The translations under genes and the position numbers were made by a program. The notes beneath the pieces are model-generated. The model made no database searches. It saw only the letters and a list, made by a program, of their open reading frames with translations, and was not told the origin of the DNA. Shown one piece after another: positions 6,372 to 12,190 of a stretch of DNA of 12,190 bases. How positions within the stretch are numbered: position 1 is the first letter of the stretch; each line of letters opens with the position of its first letter. Origin of the DNA: Verrucomicrobiaceae bacterium (GTDB lineage Bacteria; Verrucomicrobiota; Verrucomicrobiia; Verrucomicrobiales; Akkermansiaceae); assembly GCA_027483005.1 (NCBI GenBank), contig JAIXVN010000469.1:1-12190 (forward strand), written 5' to 3'.

Positions 6372-6959
6372 TCATGGCCTAGGCGACGGCAAGAGCTGGC
6401 CAGCCTTCACTTCAGGGGGAATCACGATCCCATCCATGTCGAAACTCCAAACCCGGTAGGGAAGCCCTCTCCCCCATGGTTCGTCAGGAATCTGATCGTC
6501 GATTGCCCTGAAGGTTTCCAACACCCGGACAAGGTGATCGTCTCCCGGTGGTTGAATGATCGACTCGAAGTAGCGGCGGCGCGAAATAGGGTCCTCCATG
6601 CCACTCGCCGCCACCAGACGGAATCCCATTCTTGTGAGCTCTCGCTGGTGCTGCGGGTAGGGCCCAAAGGAACAACGCCCGCACCCAACGCCCCATTTGC
6701 CATAGAGGGCAAAACCTCCGCCGGTCCACTCATGGTCATGGGGATAAGCCAGATACCGGTCGAAGTAATTCCTCGTGTCTGCGGTGGGCTTTGGCTGGGT
6801 ATCCTTCGACCAGATCGGAATTCCGTAAACCTTCAGAGTCCAGTGATCGTAGGTCGCCGCACAGATCCGGCAATTCCGACCATGCTGAGACCTCTCATGA
6901 GAAAGAAACCCTCCCACCGCAAGCATGAGGCCCAGCACCAGCCAAAGGCCGATGCGCAT
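6372..6959 (-). CDS. Hypothetical signal-anchored protein with paired cysteines
   Basis: A 195-residue protein I do not recognise by name. It starts with an uncleaved-anchor-like helix (RIGLWLVLGLMLAVGGFL), followed by an extracytoplasmic part. A CxxC pair occurs in NCRICAA at about 29-35, and a second pair in VGCGRCSFG near residues 90-97. Between them are YGIPIW and a histidine-rich HDHEWTGGG stretch. The cysteines and histidines could bind a metal or form disulfides; this is inference. I chose the ATG at 6959, directly before the hydrophobic helix and with GGAG four bases upstream; a GTG at 6992 would add 11 residues. Base composition is less GC-rich than the hem genes. The next gene upstream is a lipoprotein gene about 85 bases away. 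Confidence 0.65.
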   Translation of the reverse strand: MRIGLWLVLGLMLAVGGFLSHERSQHGRNCRICAATYDHWTLKVYGIPIWSKDTQPKPTADTRNYFDRYLAYPHDHEWTGGGFALYGKWGVGCGRCSFGPYPQHQRELTRMGFRLVAASGMEDPISRRRYFESIIQPPGDDHLVRVLETFRAIDDQIPDEPWGRGLPYRVWSFDMDGIVIPPEVKAGQLLPSPRP

Positions 6960-7045
6960 GCCTCTCCATGAGTTGTTTGCAGGGGTGGTCACCGATCTCT
7001 CGTTTCTTGCAGGTCTTTTGTATTTCTGTCCGTCACTTCATCTCC

Positions 7046-7567
7046 TCAATCCCACCCATACCCGATATCAGTGGGCTTGAGGTCAAGGCCCAATCGTTCA
7101 TTCAGGAGCTCAGCGGCAAATGACTCTTCAGCATCGGGAGGAATGCGGAAGATCCATTCAATGCCGTCCCTATCCAGAATGAAGGCATCGGGATCCATTC
7201 GCTTGCGAAGCGTGGCGGAAGAGATCAGGAGATTGCTGAATCGCTTGCTCGGATGCTTCCCCGGCCGCCCCGTGCGTTCGGCAATGACCACCAGGTAAAC
7301 CTGGTGATTGAGATCCATGCAGATCGCAGCGTGAGAATCCTGATTGAAGGATAGCCAGACATTCTGTCTGAATCCGTCTGAGGCGCGCAGGTTGTGGGTG
7401 TTGCCAAGGAAAGTTTGGTCACTGGGCTCCTCAACACAGGCTGGAGTGGAATCGTCTGCTTTTGAATTCACACGAAGCCCAGTTCCGCACCCGGACAAGA
7501 GGGAGTAGATTGCAATCAGGAATAGGTTGTGCCAACGCATGAATTTCTTGCTCAACCTGTAACTCAT
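7046..7567 (-). CDS. Hypothetical lipoprotein
   Basis: A protein of up to 173 residues with no family I recognise. The N-terminus is a lipoprotein signal: basic n-region, hydrophobic LFLIAIYSLL, and lipobox LSGC with C27 as the lipidated cysteine. The mature part is about 145 residues, with QVYLVVIAERTGR, a PDAFILDRDGIEWIF strand pair and an acidic C-terminus ending GYGWD. It would sit on the periplasmic side of a membrane. Two ATG starts are possible: 7567, used here, and 7540, which gives a more usual 18-residue signal peptide. Neither has a strong ribosome site. It begins 44 bases after the third gene of the toxin-antitoxin operon and may be co-transcribed with it. Confidence 0.65.
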   Translation of the reverse strand: MSYRLSKKFMRWHNLFLIAIYSLLSGCGTGLRVNSKADDSTPACVEEPSDQTFLGNTHNLRASDGFRQNVWLSFNQDSHAAICMDLNHQVYLVVIAERTGRPGKHPSKRFSNLLISSATLRKRMDPDAFILDRDGIEWIFRIPPDAEESFAAELLNERLGLDLKPTDIGYGWD

Positions 7568-7611
7568 CCACCGTGTATCTGATCTGTCAATCTACCACGA
7601 AATGAGCCGGA

Positions 7612-8187
7612 TTACCGAATCAGATCATCGAGACAAGCACGATCCTCCCAAAGCTTCGCCACGGATTCCTTGGGCCCATGGAGCAGATGTCCATACCTTG
7701 CGTAAAGGCGAGGCAAACGCTCCTTCGCATCCGCTCGAGTCCCGGACTGGATCTCATCCCAATCGATTTTCTTGTCATCTGAAACCAGGTCATCAAGCAA
7801 TCCAGCATCTTCCTCGTCACCTAGAAGGGCCTCATCAAAGACCTTGGAGACCGAGGAAACGAGGTAAAGCTCATCGAATCCCCGTGAGACTGGATCATCG
7901 ATCAGTTCGTCCGGGTTCTCAATGGGGCGTTGGTATCGGGCCTCAGGAAGCATCGCCACACAATCGGTGAAATCCAAAAATCCATCGTTCCCTGCCTCAC
8001 TGTCTGAAGCTAGCGTGAACATCTTGGTGTAGAGGGCTGACCGTCGACGGATCAAGTCCTTGCCAATCACAGCCGCCTCCGCTGGTGAAAGTGATTGGCA
8101 TTCCTTCTTCAGACGCACCTCAACCTCCCTGAAGGTCGGATCGCCCTTCCACAATCGCTCGAGGAGTTGGTGGGTCAGTGGGTTCAT
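7612..8187 (-). CDS. Uncharacterised third gene of the toxin-antitoxin operon, possibly DUF4240-like
   Basis: A 191-residue soluble protein, acidic in the middle (LLGDEEDAGLLDDLVSDDKK). The run from LYTKMFTLAS through DGFLDFTDCVAMLP to ENPDELIDD resembles the DUF4240 pattern of LW-AAY...DD-F-FR-WL...ADPD-L, and LPRLYARYG near the end fits too. The resemblance is remote and made by eye. I use the ATG at 8187, which has AAGGAAGG upstream. An ATG at 8208 overlaps the toxin stop as ATGA and would add seven residues. The close coupling to the toxin gene suggests a partner or modulator, or simply a passenger gene. There is no membrane segment or catalytic motif that I can name. Confidence 0.7.
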   Translation of the reverse strand: MNPLTHQLLERLWKGDPTFREVEVRLKKECQSLSPAEAAVIGKDLIRRRSALYTKMFTLASDSEAGNDGFLDFTDCVAMLPEARYQRPIENPDELIDDPVSRGFDELYLVSSVSKVFDEALLGDEEDAGLLDDLVSDDKKIDWDEIQSGTRADAKERLPRLYARYGHLLHGPKESVAKLWEDRACLDDLIR

Positions 8188-8204
8188 TGGTTGGAGACCT
8201 TCCT

Positions 8205-8471
8205 TCATTCCGAGATAAGCTTGTCGTTTTCGGAGTGAGGCCCGATCCACAGCCAAATCATCTCTCCCTCGTGGCTTACTCCCAAAGCACGATATTGGAT
8301 TCCAGCCCGAACAGACCAAAATCTGCCAACCTTCTTGAAGTGTAGCGAAGGGTGAAACGGGTCAGCCTTCAGGAGCTGGAAATTCTCATCTGCGACGCTT
8401 TGAACGCGAAAAGGCAGCTTTTCATAGGCTTCCCAAAACTTCTTGGTAGCGTGATGGATCAATGGATTCAA
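8205..8471 (-). CDS. RelE/ParE-family toxin
   Basis: An 88-residue protein of the RelE/ParE fold. The core HFKKVGRFWSVRAGIQYRAL (44-63) and the closing WLWIGPHSENDKLI (73-86) match a widespread subfamily with the pattern LHFKKVG.FWSVRVGL.YRALG...WIGSHADYD.LI. RelE-type members cut mRNA on the ribosome and ParE-type members poison gyrase; the sequence does not tell me which applies. It has no ATG: the only reasonable start is TTG at 8471-8469, which overlaps the antitoxin stop as TTGA and implies that translation depends on the antitoxin. The stop lies inside the possible ATGA start of the third gene. Length is normal for the family. Confidence 0.87.
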   Translation of the reverse strand: MNPLIHHATKKFWEAYEKLPFRVQSVADENFQLLKADPFHPSLHFKKVGRFWSVRAGIQYRALGVSHEGEMIWLWIGPHSENDKLISE

Positions 8472-8671
8472 AGACTGCGGGTTTTTCCAGCCATGAACTC
8501 CTCGATCCCCTCAGTGGCGAGCTTATCGAGCTTTCCCGCTGAGATGTCGCGCTCAATCTGTGCATCCCACTCGGCGGCTTCATACGCCAAGAACCATTCG
8601 CGGAAGGCAGCCAAGTCCTCGCGCCCCAGTTGTTCCACGGCCTTTTCCAGCGATGCAACCGTTTGATTCAT
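8468..8671 (-). CDS. Antitoxin of the RelE/ParE module
   Basis: A 67-residue acidic protein. The helical pattern SLEKAVEQLGREDLAAFREWF, then YEAAEWDAQIERDISAGKLDKLA, and a tail EEFMAGKTRSL match the small antitoxins that accompany this toxin subfamily. Such proteins bind and block the toxin and usually repress their own promoter. The ATG at 8671 is the only start that gives the family length; the longer open frame upstream is unrelated sequence. There is no Shine-Dalgarno before it. The gene overlaps the toxin by four bases, the classic antitoxin-first layout. The upstream region holds repeat R1 copy A, starting 70 bases away. Confidence 0.85.
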   Translation of the reverse strand: MNQTVASLEKAVEQLGREDLAAFREWFLAYEAAEWDAQIERDISAGKLDKLATEGIEEFMAGKTRSL

Positions 8672-8740
8672 GTTGGGAGGGTAGTGTCTGCATGCTGGGC
8701 AATCAATGCGGATTTTGCCGCGGTAAGTCCTCGCCGCACC

Positions 8741-8848
8741 CGAAGAATCGGCCCGCCCCTGACGGGGCTCATTGGCTTTATTGCGGGATCCGGCGGCTGA
8801 CGCGCGCCGGCTGATTTCCGTGGTCCTGCTGGGACGAAAGGAAGATCC
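8741..8848. repeat. Dispersed structured repeat R1, copy A
   Basis: Bases 8789-8838 are identical over 50 bp to 9725-9774, in the same orientation. The similarity extends left to CGAAGA at 8741 and right to GATCC at 8844-8848 after a 5-base insertion. The unit has three inverted repeats: GCCCC/GGGGC with loop TGAC (8755-8768), CCGGCG/CGCCGG (8790-8810) and GTCC/GGAC (8823-8835). It covers the 3' end of the broken membrane-protein frame and lies upstream of the antitoxin gene. Confidence 0.85.
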
Positions 8849-9013
8849 AGACCCTCCTGTGAGTAACAATTTTGACCGTCCCTCTGTCATAAACGACCTT
8901 GGGATGTCCGGATGGGAATGTTGACTCAAGCCTGAATCGAGCAAGGCCAGGAAGGACCGCTGCGGCGATGACCATAGCCAGAAGCGCAAGGATGATGAAC
9001 CAACGCGTTTCAT
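8778..9013 (-). pseudogene. Small membrane protein gene, frameshifted after its start codon
   Basis: An ATG at 9013-9011 directly abuts the TAG of the upstream membrane-protein gene (TAGATG), the expected start of a second operon gene. Read on, it gives ATG AAA CGC GTT and then loses the hydrophobic frame. Removing one of the two CG dinucleotides at 9007-9004 gives MKRWFIILALLAMVIAAAVLPGLARFRL, a typical inner-membrane N-terminus that continues as an open frame to 8778. In that frame there is no ATG before the Met inside the helix and only a distant TTG at 9155. The last 17 or so residues (QDHGNQPARVSRR) are encoded by repeat R1, so the natural C-terminus may also have been replaced. A real 2-base slip, a sequencing error or an internal start are the alternatives. 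Confidence 0.5.
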
Positions 9014-9502
9014 CTACCGCGAAGCTCTTCGTTTGTCCCGACTTGTGCCGTGACGTCTTCCTTCCAGTTCCTCTCGCTTGTTGATTCTTCGAAGCAGCGC
9101 AGATCCAACAAGCCCCAGAACCATGGCAGGCAGGAATCCGTAGAGACCCAACCAAAACATCGGCTTCATGACCCAGCCCTTCAGATTGTTGTCATCATAG
9201 ACAATCATGGACGTCGCGGAACCTGCCAAGGCTCCGAGCAGGAAGAGGCCATACGCAAATCCTGCGGCAACTCGGAATCTTCCAAACGCGGTCCTGAAAC
9301 GGATCGCAATCAGTTCGATCACCAAGATCATGGCTGCATAGCCAACGGCGATCTGGACCGAAGCCTGAGCCGCCATGGTCATTGTTTGCTCGATCCCAAG
9401 AATCGGAAGACAAACCGCCAGCAAACCGAACAGCGAAAGCGCCAAGGTCAGGTAAACCGCCTTACGGAATGACTGGGCACTGATGGTCATTTGGGGATTC
9501 AT
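9014..9502 (-). CDS. Hypothetical four-helix membrane protein
   Basis: A 162-residue protein with four hydrophobic helices at about residues 16-36, 47-67, 77-102 and 115-137, and a basic hydrophilic tail (NKREELEGRRHGTSRDKRRASR). I recognise no family. The topology fits a small inner-membrane protein with its positive tail in the cytoplasm. I chose the ATG at 9502; a second ATG at 9490, four codons later, is equally possible, and neither has a Shine-Dalgarno. Its stop touches the start of the frameshifted small membrane gene, so the two look like a former two-gene unit. The pair is flanked by direct copies of repeat R1, which suggests it could move or be lost as a cassette. Confidence 0.65.
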   Translation of the reverse strand: MNPQMTISAQSFRKAVYLTLALSLFGLLAVCLPILGIEQTMTMAAQASVQIAVGYAAMILVIELIAIRFRTAFGRFRVAAGFAYGLFLLGALAGSATSMIVYDDNNLKGWVMKPMFWLGLYGFLPAMVLGLVGSALLRRINKREELEGRRHGTSRDKRRASR

Positions 9503-9551
9503 CTGACAGGAACTCTGAAAACCGTAGTCCAGCTCCGAAGTCCGGGATACG

Positions 9552-9585
9552 AACCACAGATGCACAAGATGAACGCGGATGAAAG
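9552..9585. repeat. Short degenerate GATG tandem motif
   Basis: GATG recurs at 9559, 9568 and 9578 within a stretch starting AACCACAGATG and ending GAACGCGGATGAAAG. This composition is familiar to me as a short degenerate repeat found between genes in several bacterial phyla, including Verrucomicrobiota; that recollection could not be checked here. Confidence 0.4.
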
Positions 9586-9677
9586 AGGAGAGCGGATTTC
9601 TGGCGAGGAATCTTCCTGAACAGAGGACGAGTGATGATGTCAAAGGGCACGAGCGGGTTGAGGAATTCGCCCTCCCC

Positions 9678-9780
9678 CGAAGAGGATACCCGCCCCTGCC
9701 GGGGCTCATTTGGAGTGTTCGAGGTCCGGCGGCTGACGCGCGCCGGCTGATTTCCGTGGTCCTGCTGGGACGAAGATCCG
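9678..9780. repeat. Dispersed structured repeat R1, copy B
   Basis: This is the partner of copy A: 50 identical bases at 9725-9774 and weaker similarity from CGAAGA at 9678. The GCCCC/GGGGC hairpin (9692-9705, loop TGCC) is kept although the spacer after it has diverged. Copy B directly abuts the first unit of repeat R2. Confidence 0.85.
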
Positions 9781-9993
9781 GTGGAGTGGGCCGCTATCCC
9801 CCCTCGACTGCCGAACAATCCACCACGCCGCACCCTGCCGGACCTTTCGGAGAAAGGTCCCTGCCTATCTGCCCAAGGCAGGGACCCGACCTCCGGGCGG
9901 TCCGGTGGGGGTGAGCTGCAATTCCCCTCTCGACTGCCGAACAATCCAACAAGCCGCACCCAGCCGGACCTTTCGGAGAAAGGTCCCTGCCTT
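9777..9993. repeat. 126-bp direct repeat R2, two copies
   Basis: CTCGACTGCCGAACAATCCA occurs at 9803-9822 and again at 9929-9948, exactly 126 bases apart. Close similarity continues through GGTCCCTGCCT to about 9867 and 9993. Each unit holds a perfect 9-bp hairpin GGACCTTTC-GGA-GAAAGGTCC (9840-9860 and 9966-9986). The first unit also has GGTCCCTGCCT/AGGCAGGGACC (9856-9866 with 9876-9886), an 11-bp stem that shares bases with the 9-bp hairpin. The second unit is cut off at the DUF1501 stop codon. Confidence 0.85.
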
Positions 9994-9997
9994 CGAC

Positions 9998-11437
9998 TCA
10001 CGCCAGCACGGCCTTGACGACTTTTCCGTGGACGTCGGTCAGGCGGAAATGGCGGCCCTGGAACTTGTAGGTGAGCTTTTCGTGATCGAGGCCCAACAGG
10101 TGGAGCAGGGTGGCCTGGAAGTCGTGAACGTGGACGCCGTCCTTGACGACGTTGAAGCCGAGTTCGTCGGTCTCGCCATGAGTTAGGCCGGCCTTCACGC
10201 CGCCGCCGGCCATCCAGACGGTGAAGGCGTAGGGGTGGTGGTCGCGACCCCAGTTCGGACGATCGTTGAAGTCGCCCTGGATGAAGGGAGTTCGACCAAA
10301 CTCCCCGCCCCAGATGACGAGGGTATCATCGAGCAGACCGCGCATTTTCAGGTCCTTCACAAGGGCGGCGCTGGGCTGGTCGGTATCGACACACTGGGTG
10401 TAGAGCTCGGTGGTGAGGGACTTGTGCTGGTCCCAACCGGCGTGCATGAGCTGGACGAAACGGGTGCCGCGTTCGATCAGGCGTCGCGCGAGCAGGCAGT
10501 TCCGCGCGAAGGTGCCGGGCTGGTGGACCTGGGGGCCATACATGTCGAGGACCTCCTTTGGTTCATTGGAAATGTCGGCCAGTTCCGGCACGCTGGTCTG
10601 CATGCGGTAGCCCATTTCATACTGCGCGATGCGGGTGGCGATCTCGGGGTCGCCGAAGTCCTGGAGCTTCTTCTCGTTGAGCTGCGAGATGCCATCGAGC
10701 ATCCGTCGCCGCAGCTCGGGGCTGACGCCGGAGGGATTGTTGAGATAGAGGACGGGGTCGAGGCCGGGATGGAGTTTCACGCCCTGATAGCGTGAAGGCA
10801 GGAAGCCGGAGCCCCAGTAGAAGTCATAGAAGATCTGGCCGCAGGTCGTGTTCTTGTTGACCGAGGTCATCGCCACGAAGGTCGGCAGGTTGTCATTGAG
10901 GCTGCCGAGTCCATAGGAAAGCCAGGCCCCGATGGTCGGGCGGCCGGGGAGCTGGTTGCCGGAGAGGAAGAAGTTGATGGCGGGCGCGTGGTTCACCTGC
11001 TCGGTGTAGAGGCTCTTGATGAAGCAGAGTTCGTCGGCGATCCCGGCGGTGTAGGGCAGCAGGTCGGAAACGGTCGCGCCGCTCTTTCCTCGGGCCTGGA
11101 AGGGCTCCAGCGCGCCTAACAGCTTCTTGCCGCTCGGGTTTCCGGTCATCGTGCTGAAGCGTTTCCCGGCGAGCATGCTGTCGGGCACCGGCTGGCCGTG
11201 GCGTTTCACGAGCTCCGGCTTGTGGTCGAAGAGTTCGACATGACTCGGCGCACCGTTCTGAAAAAGGTAGATCACGCGTTTCGCCTTCGGCGCGATCTGG
11301 GGCAGCAGCGGTTCGCTGCCGAAAGATGACTCCTTTCCAAGCAGCGAGGCCAGCGCGGCGAGGCCGATGCCATTCGCGCAGCGACCGAAGAAGTAGCGGC
11401 GATTGACGAGGAACTGGCGTTCGGTGATCGGGTCCAT
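9998..11437 (-). CDS. DUF1501 family Tat-exported protein (sulfatase/alkaline-phosphatase-like fold)
   Basis: A 479-residue DUF1501 protein. The N-terminus has a twin-arginine signal (NRRYFFGR, R13-R14, then the weakly hydrophobic GIGLAALASLLG), so it is probably exported folded. Family landmarks are YLFQNGAPSHVELFDHKP (57-74), HAGWDQHKS (332-340), VIWGGEFGRTPF (374-385) and NWGRDHHPYAF (395-405). The histidines and aspartates in these blocks suggest a metal site like that of the alkaline-phosphatase superfamily. No activity is established for the family as far as I know. It follows the DUF1553 gene after one base (TAG C ATG), and this pairing is typical of Planctomycetota and Verrucomicrobiota. 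Length is normal and the ATG at 11437 is clear. Confidence 0.95.
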   Translation of the reverse strand: MDPITERQFLVNRRYFFGRCANGIGLAALASLLGKESSFGSEPLLPQIAPKAKRVIYLFQNGAPSHVELFDHKPELVKRHGQPVPDSMLAGKRFSTMTGNPSGKKLLGALEPFQARGKSGATVSDLLPYTAGIADELCFIKSLYTEQVNHAPAINFFLSGNQLPGRPTIGAWLSYGLGSLNDNLPTFVAMTSVNKNTTCGQIFYDFYWGSGFLPSRYQGVKLHPGLDPVLYLNNPSGVSPELRRRMLDGISQLNEKKLQDFGDPEIATRIAQYEMGYRMQTSVPELADISNEPKEVLDMYGPQVHQPGTFARNCLLARRLIERGTRFVQLMHAGWDQHKSLTTELYTQCVDTDQPSAALVKDLKMRGLLDDTLVIWGGEFGRTPFIQGDFNDRPNWGRDHHPYAFTVWMAGGGVKAGLTHGETDELGFNVVKDGVHVHDFQATLLHLLGLDHEKLTYKFQGRHFRLTDVHGKVVKAVLA

Positions 11438-11438
11438 G

Positions 11439-12190
11439 CTATTCCTTGGTCAGGGCTTCGTCCGTGTTGAGGATCGAAAGGCAGACCGAGGCCAGCGCGG
11501 CATGGTCGAGCGGATCGAGGGCGGGATCGGCGGGTGAATCGCCATTCGCGAGAAAGGCCTTGGCCGAGGGAGGATCGGCCTCGAACAACGCGCGGGCCTG
11601 GCGGAGCGAGTCTAACAAAACCTCTCGTTCATCAGCCCGGGGCGGACGGCTGAGGGTGATTTCAAAGGCCCGTGAAAGCCGCGCGGCGGGATCGGCTCCG
11701 GCGTCCTTCGCGGCACGGGAGGCCAGCAGGCGGGCGGCTTCGAGATAGGTGATGTCGTTCAGAGTCGCCAACGCGTGAAGCGGCGTGTTGGTGCGGGTGG
11801 GATTGACCGTGCAGACATCGCGCTTGGCGTTGTCGAAGAACATCGAAGGCATGCTGATGCGCCGCCAGAAGGTGTAGAGGCTGCGGCGGTAGAGGGCATC
11901 GCCATGATCGCGGACGTACTTCACCTTTCCGAAGGTCGCCTCAGGCCACAGGCCTTCCGGCTGATAGGGCTTCACCGGCGGGCCGCCGATCGTGCGTTTC
12001 AGGAGGCCGGCCGTGGCGAGCGCCTGATCGCGGATCATCCACGACGGCAGGCGGAAGCGCGGGCCACGGGCGAGCAGGCGGTTCGAGGGATCCTTTTCCA
12101 GCATCTCCGCCGTCACACGCGACGACTGGAGATAGGTGCGGCTGGTAACGATGAGTCGCAGCAGGTGCTTCACATCCCAGCCGCTTTCCA
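11439..12190 (-). CDS. DUF1553 domain protein, C-terminal part (runs off right edge)
   Basis: The frame is open to the window end, with about 249 residues visible. It reads ESGWDVKHLLRLIVTSRTYL from the edge; the GTG at 12173 inside it is a valine codon, not a start. Family landmarks of the DUF1553 (PSD1) C-terminal domain follow: NRLLARGPRFRLPSWMIRDQAL, GPPVKPYQPEGLWPE, YRRSLYTFWRR, DVCTVNPTRTNTPLHALATL and ITLSRPPRADE. Full-length family members usually also carry a DUF1549 domain and often an N-terminal cytochrome c-like domain, which would lie outside the window. The gene is upstream of the DUF1501 gene, separated by a single base, so they are translated from one transcript. Function is unknown; an extracytoplasmic degradative role is often suggested for the pair. 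Confidence 0.95.
   Translation of the reverse strand, partial: ESGWDVKHLLRLIVTSRTYLQSSRVTAEMLEKDPSNRLLARGPRFRLPSWMIRDQALATAGLLKRTIGGPPVKPYQPEGLWPEATFGKVKYVRDHGDALYRRSLYTFWRRISMPSMFFDNAKRDVCTVNPTRTNTPLHALATLNDITYLEAARLLASRAAKDAGADPAARLSRAFEITLSRPPRADEREVLLDSLRQARALFEADPPSAKAFLANGDSPADPALDPLDHAALASVCLSILNTDEALTKE

Larger units (their letters stand above)
9503..9997. other. Repeat-rich gene-free region
   Basis: This 495-base stretch between the DUF1501 stop and the membrane-protein start holds a GATG short repeat, repeat R1 copy B and two copies of repeat R2. Long open frames cross it on both strands, but they arise from GC-rich repeated sequence: the 126-base R2 spacing is a multiple of three, so the frames simply repeat. 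I see no credible gene here. Confidence 0.65.

Noticed and set aside
8672..8707. Leaderless promoter before the antitoxin: TTGATT, 17 bases, TACCCT, six bases from the ATG
   Set aside because: The spacing is right, but the -10 matches the consensus at only three of six positions. This is too weak to list as a feature.
8741..9780. CRISPR array or insertion sequence explaining the R1/R2 repeats
   Set aside because: There are only two copies of each repeat with unequal spacing, no spacer pattern, no transposase frame and no terminal inverted repeats with target duplications that I could see.
9462..10001. Long open frame on the minus strand across the repeat region (179 codons)
   Set aside because: It runs through R1 and both R2 units. 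Its peptide repeats only because 126 bases is a multiple of three, and the opposite strand is open as well.
9781..10017. Plus-strand frame with an internal peptide repeat (LPNNP...DLSEKGPC)
   Set aside because: The repeat is a translation of R2, and the frame runs into the end of the DUF1501 gene on the other strand. There is no start signal.

Overview
Every gene I can support lies on the minus strand, so the window reads from right to left. The likely source is a high-GC member of the Verrucomicrobiota, or a related PVC-superphylum bacterium. The main evidence is the adjacent DUF1553 and DUF1501 genes, a pair typical of Verrucomicrobiota and Planctomycetota. An MFS sugar-transporter N-terminus, weak or absent Shine-Dalgarno sites and short tandem motifs between genes fit the same assignment. 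The lineage is inferred; there is no rRNA gene here.

Right edge (9998-12190): the C-terminal part of a DUF1553 protein, then one base later a complete Tat-exported DUF1501 protein. Next comes a gene-free stretch (9503-9997) packed with repeats: a 126-bp direct repeat (R2, two copies) carrying strong hairpins, one copy of a roughly 100-bp hairpin-rich repeat (R1), and a GATG-type short repeat. The second R1 copy lies about 937 bp away at 8741-8848. Between the two R1 copies are a four-helix membrane protein (9014-9502) and a small membrane-protein gene that appears frameshifted by a doubled CG dinucleotide directly after its start codon.

Middle (6372-8671): a visibly less GC-rich block. It begins with an antitoxin and a RelE/ParE-type toxin that overlap by four bases. 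A third, uncharacterised acidic protein gene is tightly coupled to them. A short lipoprotein and a small signal-anchored protein with paired cysteines follow.

Left-centre (1731-6119): a tetrapyrrole operon of hemX/ccsA-like, hemA, hemC and a fused cobA-hemD. Three of the four genes overlap a neighbour's stop or start codon. Together they take glutamyl-tRNA towards uroporphyrinogen III, and the CobA half can divert it to precorrin-2 and siroheme. HemA is about 80 residues shorter than E. coli HemA and ends where the dimerisation domain should begin. The leader upstream of hemX holds a G-quadruplex motif.

Left edge (1-1673): tRNA-Thr(CGU), then RNase HII and a YraN-family nuclease-fold protein that overlap. 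At the very edge are the first 29 codons of an MFS sugar transporter, preceded by a LacI-type operator-like palindrome and an inverted array of 7-bp repeats.

I see no complete novel defence or biosynthetic system. The strongest candidates for something undescribed are the three-gene toxin-antitoxin operon, the structured repeats R1 and R2 around the membrane-protein cassette, and the shortened HemA.
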